Position numbers and translations under genes: made by a program. This document shows, piece by piece, positions 7,652-19,300 of a DNA stretch of 64,000 bases (position 1 is its first letter; each line of letters begins with the position of its first letter). The notes beneath the pieces were generated by a model. That model was not told the origin of the DNA. It did not search any database and saw only the letters and a program-made list of their open reading frames with translations. This stretch comes from Umezawaea tangerina. Lineage in GTDB: Bacteria; Actinomycetota; Actinomycetes; Mycobacteriales; Pseudonocardiaceae. The stretch is from positions 248,001 through 312,000 of the forward strand of contig NZ_PVTF01000006.1 of NCBI RefSeq assembly GCF_003002815.1, written 5' to 3'.

Positions 7652-10600
7652 TCAGAACATGCCCCTCCCGCCCCCGCTGTTGCGGTGCACGATCCCGTCA
7701 CTGGACTCGTAGAACCCCGACCTCTTCGAGTTCTCCGTCCCGTAGCGGTAGTCCTCACTCGGGTTGGGCCGCCCGGTCGCCGGGTTCTTCTTGGTCGGCT
7801 GCGGACCGAGGTTCATGCGGCCCGGCATCTTCTGCTGGTCGATGCGCTCCTTCCGGCTGAAGATGCAGTCCGACGGCACCGCGTTGCCCGACTTGCAGTA
7901 GGACGCCCCCAGCGGACGAACCGCGTCCGGTGAGTCGCACCCGATCGTCTGCGACCGGTTCCCCGCCGCGTAGCAGCCCATGTCGGTGGCCGGAGCGGCC
8001 TCCATCTCCCGCTGCGTCCTCTCCCACTCGTCGCGCTGCCGCTTGGGCTCCTCGTACCGCTCCTCGGCGTAGTGGCCCTCGAAGCTCATCCAGCCGCCCG
8101 TGGCCGTTCCCAGCGCGGCGCCGTCGACGCCCTTGGCGACGCCGTCCACCACCCTGCTCGTGACCTCGGCCGACTTGTCGACGGCCGACGCGGCTTCCAG
8201 GGCCTTGTCGGCTCCCTTCACCGCCCAGCCGAGCGCCTTGCCGTAGATGCCGGTGATGGCGGAGACGCCGTCGAGCACCGCCGTCCGGTAGTCGCCCTCC
8301 TTCACCGAGATGACCGCGTCGGCGACCGAGCTGACCACGGCCACGGCGCCGAACACCAACCCGGCGGGCGGCGGGAGCAGCGCGCCGATGCTCGCGAACG
8401 TCGAGATCGCCCCGAACACCCGGCCCCAGAGGCTGCGACCGGAGGGGTCGGCGTAGGTGAGCGGGTTGTTGTCCGAGTACGTGTACCCGTTCATCGACTG
8501 CGCGTCGTTCTTGGTCAGCAACGAGTCCACCGACAGGAACCGGCCCAGCACCGGGTCGTACTCGCGGGCGCCCAGGTGCACCAGGCCGGTGGACGGGTCG
8601 TTCGTCCCGCCCACGAAACCCCGTTCACCGGGGAACACCGCCGATCCCCGCGTCCCGCCGAACGGCGTCTGCCGCTTGCGGGTGACCTGGAGTCCCGTGC
8701 TGGTCACGGCGACCTGGGACGTGCCCTGGTGGTCGCCCGCCAGCCAGGTCAGGCCGGACGCGTCGCGCATCGCCACGGTCTGGTCGCCGAACTGGTAGTA
8801 GCGGGTCGCCGACTTGGCGCCGGTCGCCTTGGTGACCCGCAGCTCCTGGCCGTCCAGGTACAGCGTGGTCCCCGTCGGGTCGCGGCGCAGCAGGCGCTCG
8901 CCGTCGGCGTCGTAGACGAACTCGGTGGTGGTGCCGCCCTGGGTCACCTTGGCCAGTCGGCCCTCGGCGTCCCAGTCCAGCGCCTGCCCCGGTTTGACCT
9001 TGACGTTCCCGGCCGCGTCGTAGGTCACCTGGCCGGAGGTGTCCACGCCCGGCCCCTTGGTGGCGACCGCCGTCACCGCGTGCGAGCGCGGTTGCCCGGA
9101 CGCCGGGTACGTCGACGTCTGGACGGTGTTGCCGCCCGTCGCGTGCTGGGTCTGGGTCAGCCGGTTGCCGCTCACGTCGTAGGTGAACGACTGCCAGTAC
9201 GGCGCCGCCCCGCCCAGGGTGGCGACGTCCGGGGTGTCCCCGCACTTCGCCGACGCCGGCGTCCACGCCTCGGCGAGCCGCAGGAGGTCGTCGTAGCGGA
9301 AGCACTGGGTGTCGGCCCGGCCCGGTGCCTTGTCCGAGACCGAGGTGATGTTCCCGGACGGGTCGTAGGAGTAGTTGACATCGGACTGCATCGGGCTCGG
9401 CACCTCGGCGTCCACGATGGACCTCTGGAGCCTGCGGGTGTTGGGGTCGTAGTAGTTCGACAGCCACAGCCGCTTGCCCTGCTCGCCCAGCGTGGTCCGG
9501 GCGATCTCGCCGTAGCGGGTGTACTCGGCACTGGACACGTAGTCGACCGTGTCGCCGTCGCCGCCGGTCATCGTCAGCGGGTGGCCGAGGTCGTCGTAGG
9601 TGTAGGACACCGACTCCGCGGCCAGGCTCCCCGCCTCGGTGAAGCTGCGACCGGCGATGTGGCCGTCAGCCTTGTACCCGAGGTAGGTCGTGTACGAGCC
9701 CGCCAGACCGGGTTCCCGCGTGCTCGCCGGGATCGTGACCGTGGACCCGACGACCTTGCCGAGCGGGTCGTAGCCCTCGACCGCGTCGCGGTAGGCCAGC
9801 CCACCCGCGTACCGGGTGGACGTGGCGGGCAGCCCCTTGCCGAGCAGGGCGCTGTCGTAGGTCCACTCCGCCTGGACCGGACCCGTCGACGAGTCGAGCC
9901 GCTCGGAGGTCTTGCGGTCGAGGTCGTCGTAGCCGAAGACCACGACGGTGCCCCTGGCGTCCTTGCGGGACACCAGGTTGCCGACCTTGTCGTAGGCCAG
10001 GGCGGTGACGCCCTTGTCCGGGTCCTCGTCCACGACCTTGCGGCCGTGCAGGTCGTACGTGCGCTTCCACGCCTGCCCGGACGGGTCCACGATCCCGGCC
10101 AGCTGGTCGGCGGGCGTGTACGCGTACGTGGTGCGGTCGTAGGTCGCCTGCACCGCGGTCCCGTGGTACTGCCGGAACTCCACCAGACGTCCGCGGGCGT
10201 CGTAGATGGACGTCCCCGCGGTGGCTCCCGCGGGCGGGGTGACCGTCACGCGGTCGCCGTCGTAGACGGCGGTGACCCGCCACAGCTCCTGGGCACCACC
10301 CTTGATCACGTGCGTCTTCTGCCGTCCGACGCCGTCGTAGGTGTTGACCGCCTGGCTGGGGACGTCGGCGTCACTGGCGACCCAGATCCGGTCGTCGACC
10401 GGAGCGCTGTTGTAGTACGGGTTGGTCGCCCGGAACTGGCGGCCCTGCGAGTCGTACGCGCTGTCCGCGATCAGCCTGCCGCCGCCGGGTGACGGCGTCT
10501 GCTTCTGCCGCAGCCGCAGCAACCCGTCGTAGATCTCCTTGCTGGTCGTGTAGTTGCCGTTCGGCCCCAACGACGTCGTGGTCACCACCGTCGGGTCGTC

Positions 10601-13306
10601 CTGCCGGTAGTCATAGGCGAAGTACTGGTTGCCGTGCGGGTTCGACGTCCGCGGCCGGTTCGGCAGCCACACCTCGGTGGTGCGGCCGAGGGAGTCGTAG
10701 GTGGTCTCGGTGACGTTGCCGTTGGCGTCCTTGACCTGGATCGGCTGGCCGAAGGACGTCTCCAGGGTGGAGGTCGTGGAGAACCCGGCCGCGTCGGTCA
10801 CGACCGTCCCGGTCACCGGGCCGCCGACCGCCGGGGTGTAGACCGTCCTGCTCCCGTGGTCGTTGGCGTCCTTTGTGGACGTCGCTCGACCGTGGAGGTC
10901 GTAGGCCGCCGTCGACTTCAGCGTGGTCACGGGGTCGGTGCCGGTCCACTGGTCCAGGTCCTCCACGCGCGTGGCGTTGCCGTGGTCGTCGTAGGAGGTC
11001 CTGGTCGCCGACACCGCGTCGTCCGGGAGCTTCGGCGTGGCCGTGCACGCCTTCGCGACCGTCTTCACCAGCGACGGCAGGGTGAGCAGCCACGCGCCGG
11101 TGTTCTCGGCGTAGTCGACGGTCGTGCACCGGTCGTCGGCCGCGGTCGTGGTGTCGCCCAGGTCGTCGGTCCTCGTCACCTGCCCGTGGGAGTTGTAGGT
11201 CGGCTCGGTCCTGGTCTTGCGCCAGCCGCCCGCGGACAGCGCCTGGTAGGTGGTCTCCGGGCCGGATGTGACCAGGTAGGCGTTCAGCGCGCCGCGGGTC
11301 GCGGTCGGCCCCTGGACGGCCGGGGTGCTGATCGTCTTGGACACCACCTTGGTGGTGTCGCCGTCGAACACGGTCGTCTCGAACTTGCGGCCCTGCAGCC
11401 AGCGGTCGTCGTTGCGGGCCGCGTTCTCCGTGTCGACCACCTGCGCCTGCCGGGTCCCGCTCGGCAGGCGGTCGCCGTTCATGCCCTGGTAGTAGCGCTC
11501 CTCGGTCAGCGTGACCGGGCCGGACGGGTCCTCCGCCACGCCCTTGCGGACCTGCACCCGCTTGAAGCCGTGGAACACGTTGTAGTCGCGGTGGTCGTCC
11601 TTGGTGAGCTCCGAGTCGTCCCACGCCCACGCGGCCCCGTCCAGGTAGCTATACCTGGTCTCCTGCACGGGGTTGGCCGAGATCCGGTCGGACTCGGTGA
11701 TCTTCTCGACCACGTACTTCTGGAAGCGGTCGGTCTGCTCGGCGAAGTTCTTCTTCGCCCACTTGACCGGGTAGCACCGCAGGGTGTTGCTCTCCGCCGC
11801 GGGCACCTGCTGGCCCGCCACGCAGTCCGGCTTGGCGTAGGTGACCTCGATCAGCCCGCCCGACTCCGACTCGATCGCGCTGACCCGGTAGCGCAGCAGC
11901 GGGCCGACGCCGTCAGTCTTCTCGACCCGGTTGGGCATCTTCGTGCCCTCGAACCGCACCTGCGGCAGCTCGACGGACCCGCCCGCCAACCCGGTGTGCT
12001 TGACGCCCTTGAGCCACAGCGCGGGCTTCTCGCCGTCACCGTTCACCGGGAACTGCTGGTCCAGCTGCCACTGCTCGACGGGCCGGTAGCCGGAACCGTC
12101 GCGGACGCTGGTGACGACCTTGTCCAGGCGCTTGGTCGTCCAGAAGGACGGGCCGTGCTGGTCCTTGCACGTCGCGGTGTCGCACTTGTCGCTCCACGGC
12201 ACGTCCGGCCAGTTGTCCTTCTTGCTCGGCGTGCAGTCGCTGCCGGGCACGCACCGGTCGGCCGTGACGAAGTCGACCTTGGCCGCGGCGGGCTCGGAAC
12301 TGCCCGTGTTCAGGCCGTAGAGCGCGGTCTTCAGCGTGCCGCCCCTGGTGTAGGAGACGGCGGCGTCCTTGCCCGCCACGCCGTAGGAGTTGGTCTCGGG
12401 GCTGTAGTCGTAGAGGATCTCGTTGCCGTTGCGGTCGACGACCTTGTCCAGGTTCCACCGCCACGGCAGCACGCACTGCGAGGTCTCGAACGTGCCGCGG
12501 TGGCACGGTTCGTTCGCGTCGTCGCCGTAGACCGGCAGCTTCCACGTCGACCCCGCGTCGGCGCGCGACCCGAAGAAGTACTGCGTGCCGTCGACCGTCG
12601 TGATCTTCCACGACTCGGTCGCGTCACCCGGCGAGCCGATCCGCTCCACGCGCGCACCGTCGTCCGAGCGCGGGTGCCACCCCTTCGCCGCGTCTAGCAC
12701 CAGCTCGCCGCCCGAACCGCCGTAGGACGAGGTCGCGTTGTCGCTGCGCCAGCACAGGTCGCCGACGTCCTTGGGCGGCGTCGTGCCGTCCATCGTGTCG
12801 TTGGCGCACGGGATGTAGGACCGCTCCACGAACCCGACCGACAGGTCCCAGCCGTCACCGACCCACGACGCCTGGTTGTTGGTCGCGCTCGTCCGGCCGT
12901 CCACTGAGGACGACGCGTAGGACAGCGCGGGCTGCGGGGCGAGCCCGCCGGGAACCGGCGGGACCCGCATCGGGTACGACCAGGTGAAGTCTCCGGTCTG
13001 GCCGGAAACGTCCCACTTGGCCGACGGGGACAGCGGGGTGGCCCGGCTGGTGCCGCCGCCGTCCACACCCCCGCCGCCGGGCCCCTGGTCGCCGTGCAGC
13101 TCGTTCCCGACGGCCTCGTCCTGGCCGCGGGAGGTGTCGGGCTTCTGCTCGGTCACCTTGGTGGAAGCGGTGTCCGGCAAGGGGACCGAGGGCTCCGCGG
13201 CCCACGCGGCCGGGGAGAGGACGGTCGTCACCACGGAGGTGACCAGGACGAACGGGAGCAGGACGGCGAGACGTCTACCGCTGGTGCGCAAGAACCCTCC
13301 AGTCAT
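7652..13306 (-). CDS. Secreted RHS/YD-repeat protein, probable polymorphic toxin
   Basis: 1884 residues. An N-terminal signal peptide (RRLAVLLPFVLVTSVVTTVL, then AAWAAE) precedes a SpvB-like region and a long series of YD repeats (for example TYDSLGRTTEVWLPN, YDLHGRKVVDEDPDKGVTAL, YDADGERLLRRD). The RHS core boundary is LVHLGAREYDPVLGRFLSVD with NPLTYADPSG. The roughly 290 residues after the core are a variable C-terminal region with hydrophobic helices and a Cys-containing basic tail, as expected of a toxin tip, though I recognise no toxin family. No immunity gene follows: a terminator and an opposing gene come directly after. The start overlaps the LamG gene stop (ATGA), so translation is coupled. 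Confidence 0.92.
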   Translation of the reverse strand: MTGGFLRTSGRRLAVLLPFVLVTSVVTTVLSPAAWAAEPSVPLPDTASTKVTEQKPDTSRGQDEAVGNELHGDQGPGGGGVDGGGTSRATPLSPSAKWDVSGQTGDFTWSYPMRVPPVPGGLAPQPALSYASSSVDGRTSATNNQASWVGDGWDLSVGFVERSYIPCANDTMDGTTPPKDVGDLCWRSDNATSSYGGSGGELVLDAAKGWHPRSDDGARVERIGSPGDATESWKITTVDGTQYFFGSRADAGSTWKLPVYGDDANEPCHRGTFETSQCVLPWRWNLDKVVDRNGNEILYDYSPETNSYGVAGKDAAVSYTRGGTLKTALYGLNTGSSEPAAAKVDFVTADRCVPGSDCTPSKKDNWPDVPWSDKCDTATCKDQHGPSFWTTKRLDKVVTSVRDGSGYRPVEQWQLDQQFPVNGDGEKPALWLKGVKHTGLAGGSVELPQVRFEGTKMPNRVEKTDGVGPLLRYRVSAIESESGGLIEVTYAKPDCVAGQQVPAAESNTLRCYPVKWAKKNFAEQTDRFQKYVVEKITESDRISANPVQETRYSYLDGAAWAWDDSELTKDDHRDYNVFHGFKRVQVRKGVAEDPSGPVTLTEERYYQGMNGDRLPSGTRQAQVVDTENAARNDDRWLQGRKFETTVFDGDTTKVVSKTISTPAVQGPTATRGALNAYLVTSGPETTYQALSAGGWRKTRTEPTYNSHGQVTRTDDLGDTTTAADDRCTTVDYAENTGAWLLTLPSLVKTVAKACTATPKLPDDAVSATRTSYDDHGNATRVEDLDQWTGTDPVTTLKSTAAYDLHGRATSTKDANDHGSRTVYTPAVGGPVTGTVVTDAAGFSTTSTLETSFGQPIQVKDANGNVTETTYDSLGRTTEVWLPNRPRTSNPHGNQYFAYDYRQDDPTVVTTTSLGPNGNYTTSKEIYDGLLRLRQKQTPSPGGGRLIADSAYDSQGRQFRATNPYYNSAPVDDRIWVASDADVPSQAVNTYDGVGRQKTHVIKGGAQELWRVTAVYDGDRVTVTPPAGATAGTSIYDARGRLVEFRQYHGTAVQATYDRTTYAYTPADQLAGIVDPSGQAWKRTYDLHGRKVVDEDPDKGVTALAYDKVGNLVSRKDARGTVVVFGYDDLDRKTSERLDSSTGPVQAEWTYDSALLGKGLPATSTRYAGGLAYRDAVEGYDPLGKVVGSTVTIPASTREPGLAGSYTTYLGYKADGHIAGRSFTEAGSLAAESVSYTYDDLGHPLTMTGGDGDTVDYVSSAEYTRYGEIARTTLGEQGKRLWLSNYYDPNTRRLQRSIVDAEVPSPMQSDVNYSYDPSGNITSVSDKAPGRADTQCFRYDDLLRLAEAWTPASAKCGDTPDVATLGGAAPYWQSFTYDVSGNRLTQTQHATGGNTVQTSTYPASGQPRSHAVTAVATKGPGVDTSGQVTYDAAGNVKVKPGQALDWDAEGRLAKVTQGGTTTEFVYDADGERLLRRDPTGTTLYLDGQELRVTKATGAKSATRYYQFGDQTVAMRDASGLTWLAGDHQGTSQVAVTSTGLQVTRKRQTPFGGTRGSAVFPGERGFVGGTNDPSTGLVHLGAREYDPVLGRFLSVDSLLTKNDAQSMNGYTYSDNNPLTYADPSGRSLWGRVFGAISTFASIGALLPPPAGLVFGAVAVVSSVADAVISVKEGDYRTAVLDGVSAITGIYGKALGWAVKGADKALEAASAVDKSAEVTSRVVDGVAKGVDGAALGTATGGWMSFEGHYAEERYEEPKRQRDEWERTQREMEAAPATDMGCYAAGNRSQTIGCDSPDAVRPLGASYCKSGNAVPSDCIFSRKERIDQQKMPGRMNLGPQPTKKNPATGRPNPSEDYRYGTENSKRSGFYESSDGIVHRNSGGGRGMF

Positions 13307-16300
13307 GATGCGAACACCGCCGCGTCGGTCGGGGCGTTGACGAGGACGTAGCCCAGCTGCTTGTCCACCGGGTAACCGGCGCAGGCCACGTCCCCGGACA
13401 CGAAGCTGTCCGTGCCCTTGCACCGGTAGAGCGGCTGGCTGGGCCCGGCCGGGGCGGTCGTCCAGATCCGGCCCTGCGAGCCCACGACGGTCTTGCCCTC
13501 GCAGGCCGTGTCGGTGGACGCGAACGAGTCGTTCCCGTCGCGGCACAGCATCAGCGAGGTGGTGTCGGGCTGGTCGGCCATCGCCAGGAACCCCGACGCC
13601 TCGCCGAACACCGCGGCCACCGGCGGACCGTCCACAGTGGCCACGTCGTCGTAGCCCGGCAGGATGTACCGGGTCAGGGCGGCGTACCCGCCCGTGTAGC
13701 CGAGCAGGCCCTCGGACGTGGCCCCCTCGCACGTGCTCGACCGCGACTCGAACCGGTCACCGCCCGCCTTGCAGCGGTACAGCGCGACGGTCGGGACGTT
13801 GGTCGGCTGCACGGTGTACACCAGGCCGACCTCACCGACCCTGGCCTGCCCCTCGCAGGCCGAGTCGGTCGAGGTGAACGCGTCCGCTCCGGCCGCGCAC
13901 GCGTACAGCGTCCGCGTGTTCGGCCCCGCGGCCACCGAAAGGCCCAGTGCGCCTTCGAAGTGGTACCCAGCCCGGACCTGGCCGGTCGGACCGCTGTAGT
14001 GGTCGCCCACGCCGTTGACGAACCGGCCGAGCTGCCCCGCAACCGGGGCGGCCCACGCCGCGCGCTCGGCGATCGTGCCGTCGCGCAGCACGCCCTCGGC
14101 CGCGTGCACCTCGTCCAGGTCACCGCGGAAGAACCCGGAGGGCTGCCCGCTGACCTTGCTCCGGCCGATCACCTCCTTGCCCGCCGCGGGCCACAGGACG
14201 GCACCGTCGCGCGAGGCGACCAGCTGGCCGTTCACGTACAGCCGCAGCTGCCGCGCCGGGTAGTCGTAGACACCGGCCAGGTGCGTCCACTCGTTCACCT
14301 TCGGCGACACCGCGTCGGCCGCGTACACCAGCGGTGCGCCGTCGGAGTCGGCCGTGTGGGCGCCGAACACCCACCGGTCGAGCTCCGGCCGGTACTGCAG
14401 GACGTACCCGGAGTTGCGGTCGCCGTCCTGGCTGACGACCGTGGCCACCTTGTCGGTGGCGCGCAGCCGGACCCAGGCGGAGACGCTGAAGCTGTCGTGC
14501 ATGGGCACGTACGACGGGTTGGTCAGGACACCGGTGCCGTCGAGCACCGCGGCCTGCCCCGTCACGCCGGGCCCGTAGGTGACGCCCCCGGTGACGACGG
14601 CGTCGTTCTTGCGCCAGGTCGCGTCCTTGGCCGACTTGTCGTCGAACCGGTAGTAGCCCCAGTCCCCGTCGAGCACGTCGTCGTGGACCTTGCGCACCTC
14701 ACCGCCGGACAGCACCTTGCCGTACACCTTGACCTCGTCGACGGCGAGGTCGAAGAACGAGGCGTTGCCGCCGTTCCACCTGGCCCTGCCGATCGACATC
14801 GGTCCCGGCGCGGGCAGGATCGTCACACCGACCTGGGCCGCGGAGAGCAGACCGTTCACGTACAGCCGCACCTGGTGCAGACCGACGTCGTAGGACATGG
14901 CCAGGTGCGTCCACTCGCCCGCGTTCGCCGACTCGGTCGAGTTCAGGATCGTCACGGCCTGGCCGGGGTTGTCCACGTCCTTGGTCGGCACGATCACCGT
15001 CCACTTGCGCGCGGCACCGTTGTACCCCAGGGAGAACGCGCTGAGCCGGGTGCCGTCCTGCGCGATCACCGCCTCGTTGTTCGTACCCGCGTTCGCCAGG
15101 TAGACCCACGCGGCAGCCGAGAAGCTCTGCGTGGTGTCGACGACCGGGCCGTCGGTCTCCGCGTAGCCCGAGGTGCCGTCGAGCCGGAGGCCGTTCGGAC
15201 CACCGCGCCCGCCGACCCTGGTCGCGCCGCCCTTGAGGGTGGCGGTCATGCCGCGGCCGCTCGCGTCCGCACCGGTCGTCCCGTCGCGCTCGTCGAACGA
15301 CCAGGACGCCGCGTCGGCTGTCGGCAGCACCGCCGGAGCCGACTCCGCCGGGTAGGAGTGGAACAGCGCGGACACCCGCGTCTTGTCGAGCTGGCCGGTG
15401 TACATGCGGACGTCGTCCACGTCGCCGACCCACTGCTCGGCGGGCTGACCCGCCACCTTGCCGCGCCCGATGACCAGTGGAGCGCCCGCAGGCGGCTGCC
15501 ACGCCGAGTTCAGCGTGCCGTCACCGACGCGCGTCCCGTTGACGTACAACCAGATCTTCTTGGTCGCCGGGTCGTACACGCCCACCAGGTGGGTCCACTT
15601 GCCGACGTCGGAGGGCACGACGGACACCGCCGCCTGCGTGACGGGAGCCGAAGCCGTGTCCGACTCGGGCATCTCGAAGCTCCACACGCCGAACGGGTGG
15701 TTGGGCTCCCGCACGTGCCCCAGCTTGAACTTGCTGGAGCTGGCTCCGTCGACGGTGACCGCGTCCATCTTGCAACCGCCGGGGTTCGCCGTGAAGTCGC
15801 ACGCCTTGTCCGGCAGGCGGACCCAGGCCGAGACCGCGAACGCCAGGTCGGTGCGCACGTCCAGCCCGGTCGTGGTGACCGCGTCGGAACCGCCGTGCAA
15901 CGAGATGGCGTTGCCGACCCGGCCGGGGACGAACCCCGCACCGCCCGCGAGCGTGCCGCCCCGAGCGCCGACCGAGTCGGCGGCGTTGCGACCGGACGAC
16001 TCGTCGAACTGGTAGTCGTGCACCAGCGACAGGTCGCGGCCCGCCATGGCCTGGATCTCCGAGGCGAACAGCGTCCGCGAGTACCCGGCCACGTCGTCCA
16101 CGGCACCGGTGAAGTACTCCACCGGTCCGCCGTTCCACTTGGCCCGGCCGATCTGGAGCCCACCCGTGGCGTTCCAGCCCTGCGTGTGCGCGGTCGACCC
16201 GACGAGCACACCGTTGACGTAGAGCTGCATCTGCTTGGCGGGCGCGTCGTAGACCGCGACCAGGTGCGTCCACTGTCCCAGCTGGACGGACCCGGCGAGC

Positions 16301-19300
16301 ACCTCGTCACGGGCGGAGCCCGTGTCGTCGGTGCCGAACATGATGAACGACCAGTGCCCGTCGTCGGCCGCGCGGACCTTGAACGCGCTGATCTTCGTCC
16401 CGTCCTCGGACACCACGGCGGGCAGGCCGCCGAGCTTGTCCACCCGCGCCCAGGCCGCCACCGAGAAGCTGCGGTCGGTGTCCACGGTGTGCGGGGCGTT
16501 GACCCACTGCTGGCCCGCGCCGTCCAGGCGGGCGGCCAGGTCGGACGAGTCGGGCATCCCCGACTGGCCCGCCGTGTACACGCCGCCGTTGACCATGGTC
16601 GCGTTCAGGCCGTTGGACGACGAGTCGGCGGTGCTGCCGTCGAGCTTCCACAGCCCCTTGGCGACCGCGTCACCGCCGACGACACCGCGGATCTCCTCGT
16701 CCGTCAGCACCCGGCTGTAGGCGCGCAGCTCGTCGATCGAGCCGTGCCAGGGGTTCCCGGTCCTGCCGTTGTCCTGGTTGCGGCCCAGGACCATCGGACC
16801 GGTCGCGTTGTACGCGGCGGTCTTCGCGGCCGTACCGGCGAGCACACCGTTGACGTAAAGCCGCATCTGCTTGGCGGGCGCGTCGTACACGGCCACCAGG
16901 TGCGTCCACTCCCCCACCTTCGCGGCCACACCGCTCTGCACGGCCGCGTCACCGGGGTGGGTGGCCGCGTCGGAGCCGAACGTGTAGAACTCCCACCGGT
17001 CACCGGCCGGGTTCGCCCGGTACCCCAGCAGCATCCCGCTGTTCAGACCCCCGAACTGGGCCACCGTCGTGGCCAGCGAGTCCGCCGCCGTGGTGCGGTC
17101 GAGCTTCGCCCACACCGCCACCGAGTAGCTCTGGTCGGTGCGCACGACCGGGCCGTCCGTCTGCACGTAGTCGGCGTCCTCGTCCAGCTGCAACGCGCCG
17201 TCCACGGCACCGTTCGGCACGAAGTGCGCGCCACCGCGCAGCACGCCCATGCTGCCGCCCGCCACCGAGTTGCCCGCGGTGGTGCCGTTGGCCTCGTCGA
17301 ACTTCCAGTAGCCCAGCTGCACGTTGTCGCGGCTGACCGCGGCCCGGATGTCGGCGTCGTTGAGCACCCGGTCGTAGAGCTTCACCTCGTCGACCGAGCC
17401 CTGGAGGTAGTCGACGTCCGCGTGCGAGTCCCACATCGTCCGTCCGATCCGGACGGACCCCGCCGCGTTCTCCGGCCGCGCGTTGGCCTTGGCCACGCTG
17501 CCCGCCAGCACGCCGTTGACGTACAGGCGGAGCTGGTTCGCGGGCGCGTCGTACACGCCGGTCAGCTGCGTCCACGAGTTGAGCTGCGCGGTCGACGACG
17601 ACCACACCAGGTCCGCCGCACCCTGCACGGCGTCCGGGTCGGCCATGCCGAACACCCAGCGGCCGCCGTTCTCCGCGCGGTACCACAGGTCGAACCCGGC
17701 GAACGTCGTGCCGTCCTGGCTCACGACCGCCTGCGCGCCCTCGGCCTTGGTGATCTTCGCCCACGCCGACACCGTGAAGCTGCCGTCGGTGCGCACGGCG
17801 TTGGGCGCGGTCGCGTAACCGCTGGTGCCGTCCAACGTGATGGCCGATCCCACGGCACCGGGCGTGTAGCTGATGCCGCCCGTGGTGGTGCCGTCGCGGT
17901 CGCCGAGGAACGCCGTGTCCTTGGCGTTGCCCTCGAACGAGTACTGCGCCACGGCCCCGCTGCCCGGCCGCACGTGGACGTGCAGCAGGGTCTCCGGGCT
18001 CAGGTTGCCCGCCCGGTCGGCGCTCTGCACGTGCAATGCGCGAGGTCCGTCGCCAGGCGGCGTCGTGCTCACGGTCGCCCTGCCGCCCAACGCGTCCGCG
18101 TCCACCGTGGTGTTCTGCTGCTCGTCCCACCGGTACACGTAGTGGTCGACGTCGGTGACGCCGGCGGCCTCGAAGGTGAACGTGCCCGGCACGCCGACAC
18201 CGCCGTGCCACCTGTTGTCGTCCTGGTAGAGCCCCGCGCCGACCTTCGGCGCGGTGGCGGGCCCGACGCGGTCGACCACGAAACCCGGACCGCTGCGGGC
18301 ATCACCGGTGTCCCACCCGTCGTCACCGCGCAGCGACCACGTGACCTCCTGGCCGTTGCGCTGGGTCAGGTCGTAGGTGGTGCTGTAGGTGTTGCCCTGC
18401 TGGAGCTGCGGCCCCTTGCGGTCCTCGGTCGCCGACCCGGCCTTGATCGACCAGTTCGCGGTGAGCTGGTCCGCGCCGTCCGCGTCGGTGATCTTCCCCT
18501 TGAGCCGGACGGAGTCACCGGTCAGGAACGCCTTGCCACCGCACCACTTGCACACCACGCCCGCGGGCTCGGTGGTCAGGTCGGTGGCCGGGCTCGGCTT
18601 GGTGTTGTACTGCGCGACGATGCGGGTGGCACCACCGTCGTACTTGCGCCACCCGTCGGTGTAGCCGTTGTTCTCGTTGGCCGCCTTGATGAAGTACGCC
18701 GACCAGCCGGACGGGTTGTAGTACCCGCCCAGGTTCCAGCCGATGCCCTTGTTGCCCGCGCACCCCGTGTAGGCGGGTTGGGCGTTGGCAGCGCCCACGA
18801 ACGTGCCCGCCGGCTGGTTGTTCCAGCTCAGGTTGGCGTCGAACGTGGAGTTGGCGATCCACAGCTCGTGCTGGGCGTCGGCGCAGCGCGGGCTGTAGAG
18901 GATGGTCGCGTTCAGCGAGATGCCGATGACCCGCTTGTCGCGCAGGAAGCTCGTGTCGAACTCCCAGAACGACCGCGTGGCACCGATGTCGTTCGAGCCG
19001 GTGCACCCCGTCAGCCCCGAACAGCGCCCCACCTTGGCGTAGGAGTCGACGTCACCGCCGCCCCACCAGTGCTTGCTGTCCGGCTTCCCGGAGAACACCT
19101 TCGCCCACCCCGCGATGTCGGCCGTGCGCCAGTCGGGGTCGATCGTGACCGGGTACACCGTCTTCGGATCGGCCAGCATCTCCTGATCGGGCACCAGGGT
19201 CAGCGACCCGTCCCCCACCTCCAGTCCGACGGAAGCGGTCCGCTCACCACCCGCGTCCCACATCCGCGCGGGCGGCGTGTCGTACAGGACGTTCCCACCG

